A DNA stretch of 64,000 nucleotides from contig NZ_BMNB01000022.1 in assembly GCF_014646235.1 (NCBI RefSeq), positions 41,268 through 105,267 on the forward strand, read 5' to 3'. A model generated the notes under the pieces. It had not been told where the DNA came from. It did no database searches and saw only the letters and a list, made by a program, of their open reading frames with translations. Below, in pieces: positions 17,788 through 24,571 of this stretch (position 1 is its first letter; each line of letters begins with the position of its first letter). The stretch is from Micromonospora sonchi (GTDB lineage Bacteria; Actinomycetota; Actinomycetes; Mycobacteriales; Micromonosporaceae). Position numbers and translations under genes: made by a program.

Positions 17788-18958
17788 CGGGGTGCCGATC
17801 GGTCGGCGGGTCGCCTACCTGCGGGCACGGCGGAGGCTGTCGCAGCAGTCGTTGGCGGATCGGTTGGGCAAGTCGAAGAGTTGGGTCGACAAGGTGGAGC
17901 GTGGGGTGCGCTCGCTGGAGCGGGTGTCGACCATCCGGGACATCGCCGCCGTGCTGCGGGTCGACGCCGCGACGCTGCTCGGCCGGGACGCGCAGCCCGC
18001 CGAAACGGCGGCGCGCAGCGTGGACATCGCGCGAATCCGTGGGGCGTTGTCGTCGTACGCGGTGGTGTGTGACCGGCCTGCGCCGGTGGTGCCCGTCGAT
18101 CGTCTCCTGCGGCATGTGGGGTACGTCTGGACGGCGTACCAGCATGCGCGGTATCCGCAGGTGGTGGAGTTGCTGCCCCGGCTGCTCAGCGATGTCGACC
18201 GGGCCGGTGCCCGGGATCCGGTGGCGGGTCGGGTGGCGGTGGTGGAGGCGTACCGGGTGACAGCCGCGCTGCTGGTGAAGTTGGAGGCTACGAGTCCTGC
18301 CTGGCTCGCCGCCGACCGGGCGATGGCTGCCGCGACCGGTGATCCCGTCCTGGTGGCGGCTGCGGCGGTGCAGCTCGGGCAGGTGTTGCGGACCTCGGCG
18401 TGGACGCGGTCGGTGCTGCTGGCGGCCGCGTACCGGATCGCTCCGCCCGACCATGGCGTCGGTGAGGCGGGGGAGTTGTCGCTGTGCGGGACGTTGCTGG
18501 TGCAGGCGGCGTTGGTGGCGGCCCGGTGCGGTGACGAGCGCGCGACCGGCGAGCTGTTGGACGAGGCCGCCGAGATGGCGGTCCTGGTTGGTGACGGGCA
18601 CGACCATCACCGGACCGGGTTCGGGCCGACGGCTGTCGAGCTGGCCCGGTGCGCCGCCGCCGGGGAGTTGGGCGACGGGCGGGAGGCGGTCGCGCGGCAC
18701 AAGCAGGCGACCCGGCGGGACGGGTGGCGGCTGCTGCCGGTCGAGCACCGGGCCGCGCACCTCATCGACGCCGCCCGTGCGTACCTTCAGACCGACGACC
18801 CCGGCAACGCGGCCCGAGTGCTGCTCGCTGCGGAGAGCATTGCGCCGTACGAGGTGCGGCGCCGGCCGGCGGGCCGGGACGTCCTCGCCCAGGTCGCCCG
18901 TGATCCGAAGGCACCGGCGGCGATCGGCGAGCTGGCGCTCAGCCTCGGGCTGGTGTGA
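17777..18958 (+). CDS. XRE family regulator with helical repeat C-terminus
   Basis: 393 residues from ATG 17777, in an 11-nt overlap with the preceding small gene. The helix-turn-helix lies at residues 8-62 (IGRRVAYLRARRRLSQQSLADRLG, then SWVDKVERGVRSLERV). A long helical repeat region follows, containing EAYRVTAALLVKLEATSPAW and a C-terminal LGDGREAVARHKQATRRDGW. An insertion sequence sits directly behind it; the target duplication at 18952-18961 includes the stop codon, so the protein is unaltered, but the gene is cut off from its terminator-like hairpin, now at 20470-20520. Confidence 0.87.
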   Translation: MSGDGVPIGRRVAYLRARRRLSQQSLADRLGKSKSWVDKVERGVRSLERVSTIRDIAAVLRVDAATLLGRDAQPAETAARSVDIARIRGALSSYAVVCDRPAPVVPVDRLLRHVGYVWTAYQHARYPQVVELLPRLLSDVDRAGARDPVAGRVAVVEAYRVTAALLVKLEATSPAWLAADRAMAAATGDPVLVAAAAVQLGQVLRTSAWTRSVLLAAAYRIAPPDHGVGEAGELSLCGTLLVQAALVAARCGDERATGELLDEAAEMAVLVGDGHDHHRTGFGPTAVELARCAAAGELGDGREAVARHKQATRRDGWRLLPVEHRAAHLIDAARAYLQTDDPGNAARVLLAAESIAPYEVRRRPAGRDVLAQVARDPKAPAAIGELALSLGLV

Positions 18959-18961
18959 ACC

Positions 18962-20441
18962 CAGGGCCCCGGCGTTGTTTCCTTCTGTCCGACTTGGTGA
19001 TGGTTTGCTAGATGCCGTAGACGGTGAAGACGTCAGCGCGATCGTGGAGGTCGCGGCGGGCGTGGGCGATGTTGGCGCGTCCGGCGAGCCGGTAGGTTCC
19101 GATAGCTAGGTTACGGAAGGTAGCCAGGGCGCGTGGCGCGGTACCGGTCCTGAGCTGGGAGTTGTCTTCGTTGAAGGTGACGTCCCTGACCCAATGTAGG
19201 CGATTTTCCACGCACCAGTGCTGGCGTGCGTAGTGGTTGAGGTGGATAGGGGCGGCCAGATCGGCGGGCATGCTGGTGATGCCGTAAACAATCTCCTTGC
19301 GGGTGCGTTGACCGTCCAGGCCGCCGGTGTCGCGACGCAGCCGGAACACCTGCCGGGCGGCGGGGAACAGGGCATCGTCGGCGACTGCGACACGCAGGGT
19401 ACGGCGTTCCGTGCGGCCGTGCCCGCGGTCGGTGCCGATGTCGGTGCGATCGGCGAACCGCACGTCGGTGCCGGACAGCAGAGCTTGCGCGGCCTGCGAA
19501 GCGAGCGGCTGATTGGCCTTCAGGATCAGGACGTAGTGGGCGTGCAGGGTGCCGGTGATCAGCCGGGCGGTCTTCTTCGTCGTGTGCAGGGCGTCCAGGG
19601 TCAGGACCATGCCGGTCACGTCCAACCCGCCCAGCAGGGGCTCGATGACGGTGCCCTCACCGCGTTTGTCCGCGACCTGCCGTTGGCCCAGCACGGTCCC
19701 GGTCCCGTGGCCGATCGCCGCGACCAGGAACACCCGACCGGCCGCCGTAACAGTCCCATGCAGCAGTTTCCCGTCGATCGCGGCGGCCGGCAGCAGCCCC
19801 GCCGGGACCGGATGCGTCACCGCGCGGGTCGCGGCGCGGCGTTGTTCGCGTTCGACCGGCCCGGCCGCAGCGGGCAGGACCGGGGCGGGGCTGACACCCC
19901 GCATCACGTCGACGAGATACCCGCCGACCGCCGCGTCCAGGGCGTCACCGTCCAGATCGGTCAGGACCCGGCGGAAGGTCCGCTCGCTGGGCACCACATA
20001 CCGGCCGGTCAACGCGTCGTAGCGGGCGCCGATGCGGGCCAGGACCTCTTGCCCGGTACCGGTCGCCCACTGCCAGATCGCCGCCACCGAATCGTTGCCC
20101 ACGACCAGGGTCGCGCACGCGGCCAGCACCAGGATCACCACCAGCCGATGCCGGCGGCCCCGAAGGGCACGTGGGTCCGGCACCACGGCGAGGCGGTCAG
20201 CCAGCGACGAGGCCACCTGCTGCGGGTCGGCCGCGAGTTCGGCCTCCCACAGGGCCAGGTCGGCGAGGTGGTCAACAGCAGGACTGATCGGGGAAGATAC
20301 CGGCACGAGCACGACTCCTGAACATGATCTTCTGGCCTAGGAACCTAAAGATCACCAGAAGTCGTGCTCGTCCTCTACGCAACCCTCAGCCATGGCGTTT
20401 CAGGACGGAGCCGAACAAAACGGAACAACGCCGGGGCCCTG
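18962..20441. mobile_element. ISAs1-family insertion sequence, complete
   Basis: 1480 bp. The left end begins CAGGGCCCCGGCGTTGTT at 18962 and the right end is its exact inverse up to 20441, with weaker matching for about 16 bp further in. The element is bounded by the 10-bp direct repeat GGTGTGAACC at 18952-18961 and 20442-20451, the expected target duplication size for this family (8-10 bp). It carries one transposase gene on the minus strand. Ends, duplication and reading frame are intact, so the insertion is recent and potentially active. Confidence 0.9.
19008..20312 (-). CDS. ISAs1 family transposase
   Basis: 434 residues. The N-terminal H_repeat-associated domain includes LADRLAVVPDPRALRGRRH and LAACATLVVGNDSVAAIWQW. 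The DDE catalytic core shows the first Asp in AAIDGKLLHG, the second in LTLDALHTTKKTA, and the C-terminal glutamate region in HWCVENRLHWVRDVTFNED, which is the family hallmark. The gene is full length and lies wholly between the two inverted repeats at 18962 and 20441. Confidence 0.95.
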   Translation of the reverse strand: MLVPVSSPISPAVDHLADLALWEAELAADPQQVASSLADRLAVVPDPRALRGRRHRLVVILVLAACATLVVGNDSVAAIWQWATGTGQEVLARIGARYDALTGRYVVPSERTFRRVLTDLDGDALDAAVGGYLVDVMRGVSPAPVLPAAAGPVEREQRRAATRAVTHPVPAGLLPAAAIDGKLLHGTVTAAGRVFLVAAIGHGTGTVLGQRQVADKRGEGTVIEPLLGGLDVTGMVLTLDALHTTKKTARLITGTLHAHYVLILKANQPLASQAAQALLSGTDVRFADRTDIGTDRGHGRTERRTLRVAVADDALFPAARQVFRLRRDTGGLDGQRTRKEIVYGITSMPADLAAPIHLNHYARQHWCVENRLHWVRDVTFNEDNSQLRTGTAPRALATFRNLAIGTYRLAGRANIAHARRDLHDRADVFTVYGI

Positions 20442-20469
20442 GGTGTGAACCAGCACCGAACGGCGCATC

Positions 20470-20520
20470 TTCGGGGAAGTTGCGGTGTCAGACGGCCCGC
20501 GAGGCAGCAACCTCCCCGAA
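20470..20520. terminator. Terminator-like hairpin displaced from the XRE gene by the IS
   Basis: A 14-bp stem (20470-20483 TTCGGGGAAGTTGC with 20507-20520) containing one G-T pair, 23-nt loop, followed by a pyrimidine-rich stretch. Before the insertion it stood about 20 bp behind the stop codon of the XRE gene ending at 18958. Confidence 0.55.
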
Positions 20521-20710
20521 CTTGTCTCATCCTGTTTGTCCTGGTGGGTTCGGCGCTACTACCGCTCACGCTGAGGAGACCTTCCGCGAGTTCGGCGGTG
20601 ATCTCGGGTTACGGGATCATTCAGGAGGTCGCCGGCCTGTCCGACGGCCGCGTCAACCTGACTGACGTCACGCGCACAATGGCGTGTTCGCGAAAGCTCA
20701 GGTGACCGGC

Positions 20711-20929
20711 TCAATGCCGATTACGGGGATGCTGTTTGGCCGTGCGCTCGTTGCCGTGCTTGTAATTGCCGGTCACGCGGGCCATCAGGCCCTGCGGGTC
20801 GTCGTCGACCTCGTCGAGGAATTCGGCGGCCCGCTGCCCGCGCAGCGTGGTGGCCACGCGGCCGCGGTGCGTGATGACGACGCTGCCGTCCGGACGCTTG
20901 ATGTAGTCGAACCCCTCCGCGGTGCCCAT
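20711..20929 (-). CDS. Conserved small hypothetical protein (may be internal start of the fusion)
   Basis: 72 residues if translation begins at ATG 20929, in frame with the acetyltransferase. Sequence landmarks: GFDYIKRPDGSVVITHRGR, TTLRGQRAAEFLDEV and a C-terminal GLMARVTGNYKHGNERTA. I recognise the pattern as a short, strongly conserved actinobacterial protein of unknown function. Upstream of ATG 20929 the sequence TCGTCG carries no strong ribosome-binding site, which leaves fusion and separate gene both open. Confidence 0.5.
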   Translation of the reverse strand: MGTAEGFDYIKRPDGSVVITHRGRVATTLRGQRAAEFLDEVDDDPQGLMARVTGNYKHGNERTAKQHPRNRH

Positions 20930-21553
20930 GGACGACGAGCCTACCGACCTCAGACGCTTCCGCTCGACAACGCTTGTTGCCGTCACCACGCTCAGCGGTG
21001 GCACGTCCTTCGCGACAACGGTGCCCGCGCCGACGACCGAGCCGCGACCGATCGTCACTCCAGGGGTGATCGTGGCTGCGGCGCCGATCCACACGTCATC
21101 CTCGATGACGATGGGCGCGTGCGTGATGAAGTCGTACCGCTCGTCGAGCTCGACGGGGTGTCCGGCCGTGCACAGGGTCACTCGGGGACCGATCAGGACT
21201 CGGTCACCGATCGTGATGCCGCCGTAGTCGAGGAAGAAGCAACCCTGATTGATGAACACCTGCTCGCCGAACGATGCTCCGAGCCCGTAGTCGCAATAGA
21301 ACGGTGGCAGGATGGACAGCGAGTCAGGGACCGGTTCACCGAAGATCTCGGTCAGCAGCGTCCTGCGCCCGTCGAGGTCGTCGAAGGGCAGCGCGTTGAG
21401 GCGCGAGGTCAGGATCATGACCAGCTGTACGCGCTGCGCGAAGGCCCGTGACTCCTGCGTCCGTGTTCGTATGCGTTGTTCGTTGCGCACGAGCGATGCT
21501 GGCACACCCGGGTCGACGACTCGGTGTGGGCCCACCGAAAACGCGATAGCCAT
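20711..21553 (-). CDS. Left-handed beta-helix acetyltransferase fused to a small conserved protein
   Basis: 280 residues in one open frame. Residues 1-200 are a maltose/galactoside O-acetyltransferase-like hexapeptide protein: LNALPFDDLDGRRTLLTEIFG, NQGCFFLDYGGITIGDRVLIGP, the catalytic-His loop TAGHPVELDERYDFITHAPI and hexapeptide turns VWIGAAATITPGVTIG. Instead of the usual end (NPARVVR) the frame goes from VPPLSVVTATSVVERKR into MGTAEGFDYIKRPDGSVVIT at residue 209. That last 72-residue piece looks like a free-standing actinobacterial protein and has its own ATG at 20929. Either this is a true fusion or a deletion joined two genes in frame. The start is uncertain; residues 1-30 are not typical. 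Confidence 0.7.
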   Translation of the reverse strand: MAIAFSVGPHRVVDPGVPASLVRNEQRIRTRTQESRAFAQRVQLVMILTSRLNALPFDDLDGRRTLLTEIFGEPVPDSLSILPPFYCDYGLGASFGEQVFINQGCFFLDYGGITIGDRVLIGPRVTLCTAGHPVELDERYDFITHAPIVIEDDVWIGAAATITPGVTIGRGSVVGAGTVVAKDVPPLSVVTATSVVERKRLRSVGSSSMGTAEGFDYIKRPDGSVVITHRGRVATTLRGQRAAEFLDEVDDDPQGLMARVTGNYKHGNERTAKQHPRNRH

Positions 21554-21584
21554 GCCGGGTCGGCTGGTGGCATGATCGACATGT

Positions 21585-21713
21585 GGGTCGCTAGCTCAAC
21601 TGGCTAGAGCATCCGACTGAGTAGCGCGTCCGCTTTCCGACCTGTGCGGTCATGGGGGCGCTTCCTTCTCCTGTCTAATTGGACGGTTCGGGGTTCGAGT
21701 CCCCGGCGACCCA
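21585..21713 (+). ncRNA. tRNA-Arg(UCU)-like RNA with 55-nt anticodon-loop insertion
   Basis: Without 21619-21673 this is a canonical 74-nt tRNA: acceptor GGGTCGC/GCGACCC (21585-21591 with 21706-21712), U8, D-arm GCTC/GAGC with GG in the loop, anticodon stem TCCGA/TTGGA, loop CT-TCT-AA, five-base variable loop CGGTT, T-arm CGGGG-TTCGAGT-CCCCG, discriminator A. The 55-nt insertion separates nucleotide 33 from the anticodon. It folds as AGCGC/GCGCT (21623-21627, 21658-21662), a 2-nt bulge, CCGC/GGGG with one mismatch, an asymmetric loop TTTCC against AT, and GACC-TGTGC-GGTC at the tip. The stem and loop match the RNA at 23940-24037. It is not a group I intron (far too short). It may be a Y-RNA-like molecule, an interrupted tRNA, or both. 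Confidence 0.8.
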
Positions 21714-21770
21714 CACTGCCGTCGGCGGTGGGCCGACAACTGCCGGAATCGACCGGAATGGGGGGAGCAC

Positions 21771-23930
21771 GTGCTCGAAAAGCTGATCATTCAGAAGACG
21801 TTGCGCGTGCCGGCGAGCACTGGCGCGGCTGGTGACGGCACACCGGTGGCTCGGCAGCTGGACGCGGCGTTGCTCGATGTCGGGTTCTCGGCGTCGCGGG
21901 CCCTGCTCGAACACGTCGGCGCCCTGGCGCCCGCGCCGGCGATGGATCTCGCCGCCACGGTTGTCTCGGCGGTGCGGGAGCTGGTCGGTGACCACGTCCA
22001 GCACAACGCCTATTTCATCGGCTTCCCCGACGATGTGCCGGACACCGTCGAGTTCTGGGTGGAGCGGCTGCGGGCGGCCGTGCTCGCCGGTGGTGGCACG
22101 GCGACCGACGCGCAGCTGCGGGACATCATGGTCTCGGGTGGGGTGAACCTGCTCGATCTGCCGGCCTACGGGACATACCAGCACACCTATGCCGAGCTGT
22201 TGGCCGTGCACGACGACCTGGTGGCCGCGGCCGGTGACCGGTTGACGGTGCTGCGTCTCGGCGACCCGGCCGAGGTGGAGGCGGAGCGGCTCTACCTGGC
22301 GCTGGCGGGTAGCTCGACGCCGCACGGCGAGGCGGACCTCGCGATCCTCGGTGAGCTCGCGGTCGCCTGCGCGGACGGGATGCAGCCGACCGAGATTCCG
22401 GTGCGGGAGAACCGGGCCGTGCTCAACGGGATCCGGCTCGTCCTGGGCCGGCCGCTGCTCGGCGTGGACACCACGACCGACGTGCTGCGCCTTGCCTGCC
22501 AGGTCTCCGGCGGGGACGTCTCGCTCGCCGCACCCACGCGTTTTCGTGCCTTCCGGCGCCCCGAGCGGCGGATGCTGCTGGCCGCGTTGAACGACGTCGT
22601 CGGTGCGAGCCCGGCCAAGCTCGGTGATGTGGTGCGCTACGCGGAGCGGTGGAAGCGGCTCGGGGAACGGCTGCACCCGCACGAGTACGACCAGTGGCCG
22701 CACGCGCAGGAGGTGTTCAAGGTCGCGCGTGGCGAACGGCGGGTACCCAACCTCGCCGGCCGTGCGGAGGAGGCGATCCGCGCCGGCGCCATCGGTTCGG
22801 CCGTGTCGGTGTTGTCGGCTGCGCCGGGCCTGCTCCTGCGATCCGCGGACCGGCTGCTGCGGCTGGCGTCGGCGGCGGAGCGGGCCGCTGTGGTCGAGGC
22901 GGTCACCGGTGCGCTCGGCTCGGCGTCGGGCCGGGTGCTGCTCTCGCTGCGGGAGCACGTCGACAACCGCCTGACGCCCGCGTCCGCCCGGATGTATGCC
23001 AGCCGCTCACGCACCGCGTGGGTGGGGCCCGACCAGCGACCGCCGCTGCCGGCCGGCCTGGTGGCCGAGTTGTCGTCGCTGCTGGACGCCGAGATCAGCG
23101 CCCGGCTGCCGGAATCGGAGCGGCCGCTGGTGGTGGACCCGGAGGTGCTCGACGTCGCGTTGCCGCTGTCCGGCAAGGCCACCGAAGGCGGTTTCGCGGT
23201 GTTGCCGCGGGGTTCGCGGGCGTTGCTCTCCGGTGAGCTGCTGCGTTTCTTCATGTACTGGCGTCAGAACAGTCGTCGCACCGACTACGACCTGTCGGTG
23301 CTGCTGCTCGATGACGAGTTCCACCCCACGGGTCAGGTGTCCTGGACGAATTTCCGCCACGGCCGGGTGGTGCACTCCGGCGACATCACCGACGCCAAGG
23401 ACGGTGCGACCGAGTTCATCGACGTGCCCCTGAAGGCCCGCGGGCACTATGTGGTGCCGCAGGTCCACATCTATGCCGGCGAGTCGTTCGACGAGGTCGC
23501 CGAGTCGATGTTCGGGTACCAGACCCGCGCGCGGGACCAGCGCGGCGCCCCGTTCGACGCGCGGACCGTGCGGGCGCGTTCGCAGCTGCGCGGCCGGGGC
23601 CGGGTCGCACTGCCGATGGTGTTCACCAGGGGCGAGCAGGGCTGGCAGGCCGTGTGGCTGCACCTGTACCTGGCGGGTTGGCCGTCCTTCAACCGGGTGG
23701 AGGACAACACCTTCAACACTGCCGACCGGGTACGCGCGCTGATGGAGCGGCGCTACCTCACCATGTCGTACCTTCTCGACCGCTGGCGGACGCGAGCCGA
23801 AGTCAGGACGTGGGACGGCCGCCTGCCGGACGAGCCGGTCACTTTCGTCGGCATCGAGGCGCCGCAGGAGCTGCCAGCCGGATCGGAGGCGTTTACACTG
23901 GATCGACTCAGCGAGCTGATCCCTGAGTGA
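21771..23930 (+). CDS. TerD-domain protein, MXAN_6230/SCO0854-like, candidate partner of tRNA-like RNAs
   Basis: 719 residues from GTG 21771, preceded by GGGGGGAG. Residues 1-430 are alpha-helical: SASRALLEHVGALAP, GDHVQHNAYFIGFPDDVP, ENRAVLNGIRLVLG, then RFRAFRRPERRMLLAAL and VVRYAERWKRLGERLHPHEY. The latter pair resembles, in layout, the end of TROVE (Ro60) domains, where a WxRxxRxA helix precedes KYRQR..RLAHP; this is my inference. Residues about 455-650 form a TerD-like beta domain with YDLSVLLLDDEF, RVVHSGDITDAKDGATEFID and a YVVPQVHIYAGESF strand pair. The protein resembles MXAN_6230/SCO0854 family members but has no RING cysteines. It lies 57 nt behind one tRNA-like RNA and 9 nt before another. 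Cytosolic; no signal peptide. Confidence 0.7.
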   Translation: MLEKLIIQKTLRVPASTGAAGDGTPVARQLDAALLDVGFSASRALLEHVGALAPAPAMDLAATVVSAVRELVGDHVQHNAYFIGFPDDVPDTVEFWVERLRAAVLAGGGTATDAQLRDIMVSGGVNLLDLPAYGTYQHTYAELLAVHDDLVAAAGDRLTVLRLGDPAEVEAERLYLALAGSSTPHGEADLAILGELAVACADGMQPTEIPVRENRAVLNGIRLVLGRPLLGVDTTTDVLRLACQVSGGDVSLAAPTRFRAFRRPERRMLLAALNDVVGASPAKLGDVVRYAERWKRLGERLHPHEYDQWPHAQEVFKVARGERRVPNLAGRAEEAIRAGAIGSAVSVLSAAPGLLLRSADRLLRLASAAERAAVVEAVTGALGSASGRVLLSLREHVDNRLTPASARMYASRSRTAWVGPDQRPPLPAGLVAELSSLLDAEISARLPESERPLVVDPEVLDVALPLSGKATEGGFAVLPRGSRALLSGELLRFFMYWRQNSRRTDYDLSVLLLDDEFHPTGQVSWTNFRHGRVVHSGDITDAKDGATEFIDVPLKARGHYVVPQVHIYAGESFDEVAESMFGYQTRARDQRGAPFDARTVRARSQLRGRGRVALPMVFTRGEQGWQAVWLHLYLAGWPSFNRVEDNTFNTADRVRALMERRYLTMSYLLDRWRTRAEVRTWDGRLPDEPVTFVGIEAPQELPAGSEAFTLDRLSELIPE

Positions 23931-23939
23931 GCGGCGACA

Positions 23940-24037
23940 GCCGAGGCCATGCGGGCGCTTCCTGCTATTCCGTTCAATTCGGAACCTCCGCGTAAGCGGA
24001 GGATTGGTATTCAGCGCCCGCGCTCTCCTCGGCCTCG
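23940..24037 (+). ncRNA. Y RNA-like (YrlA-type) permuted tRNA mimic
   Basis: Read 5' to 3': outer stem CGAGGCC (23942-23948) pairing with GGCCTCG (24031-24037), or in register GCCGAGG/CCTCGGC; asymmetric loop; perfect 9-bp stem GCGGGCGCT (23951-23959) with AGCGCCCGC (24013-24021); TCCTGCTA; a T-arm TTCCG-TTCAATT-CGGAA (23968-23984) whose loop fits TTCRANY; directly abutting it a 7-bp acceptor-length stem CCTCCGC-GTAA-GCGGAGG (23985-24002); then ATTGGTATTC with the D-loop signature TTGGTA. This is tRNA order opened at the anticodon end and closed at the acceptor end, as known for bacterial Y RNAs. It starts 9 nt after the TerD-domain gene and is probably processed from its transcript. Confidence 0.8.
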
Positions 24038-24042
24038 CCGGT

Positions 24043-24510
24043 TCAGTGCTGAATGAGCCCGCCGGCCGAGACCGGAGGGACGTGGCCGGTGAGCGGACGC
24101 GTCTGCGCCAGGGCAAGACCGACGTCGACGAGAGAGGATCGGCGCAGGTGAACCACGTCCGGTATCGGGGTCCAGACCGACCCGGCAGTTTCGCCGTTCG
24201 GCTCCGGTCGGAGCACGCCGGCCGTGATCCGGACCTGGTAGAAGATGCCGACATTCTGGTGCTCGAGCCCTGACCACGCCTCGGCGGCGGGAATCACCCT
24301 GGAATCGACGCCCAGCAGGCGTTCGACCATCGCGTCGCAGCCGGTCTCCTCGGCAACCTCTCGGATCACCGCATCGAACGGATCCTCCGCGTGCTCCACC
24401 TTGCCGCCCGGCAGGGTCCAGTTCGTCTCGCCAGCCGACGATACGTGACGGACAAGGAGTACCCGCGCTTCCTCGATGCACACGGCGTACGCGGCCAGCC
24501 GGAAACTCAT
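24043..24510 (-). CDS. NUDIX hydrolase
   Basis: 155 residues. The NUDIX box is complete: GGKVEHAEDPFDAVIREV continuing AEETG, fitting Gx5Ex7REUxEExGU at about residues 36-58. Start ATG 24510 is preferred over a frame extension to 24543 because GGGAGG lies just before it and the family N-terminus (SFRLAAYAVCIEEARVLLV) begins there. It hydrolyses nucleoside-diphosphate-linked compounds; the exact substrate is unknown. It is divergent from the TetR gene, sharing a 61-nt promoter region with a palindromic operator, and its 3' end runs up to the Y RNA-like gene. Confidence 0.9.
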   Translation of the reverse strand: MSFRLAAYAVCIEEARVLLVRHVSSAGETNWTLPGGKVEHAEDPFDAVIREVAEETGCDAMVERLLGVDSRVIPAAEAWSGLEHQNVGIFYQVRITAGVLRPEPNGETAGSVWTPIPDVVHLRRSSLVDVGLALAQTRPLTGHVPPVSAGGLIQH

Positions 24511-24548
24511 CCCGCACCTCCCGAACGATCCTACCTTCGCCAAAATAT

Positions 24549-24562
24549 GTAGACCGGTCTAC
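24549..24562. promoter_or_regulatory. TetR-type operator palindrome
   Basis: GTAGACCGGTCTAC is a perfect 14-bp palindrome, 9 nt before the TetR start and 38 nt before the divergent NUDIX start. Its sequence and place match operators of TetR regulators that bind TAGACC half sites, so autoregulation of the TetR operon is likely. Confidence 0.75.
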
Positions 24563-24571
24563 TGTGGCGTG

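Noticed and set aside
21619..21673. Group I or group II intron in the tRNA-like gene
   Set aside because: Only 55 nt, with a single hairpin and none of the conserved intron core; position 33/34 also differs from archaeal-type introns at 37/38.
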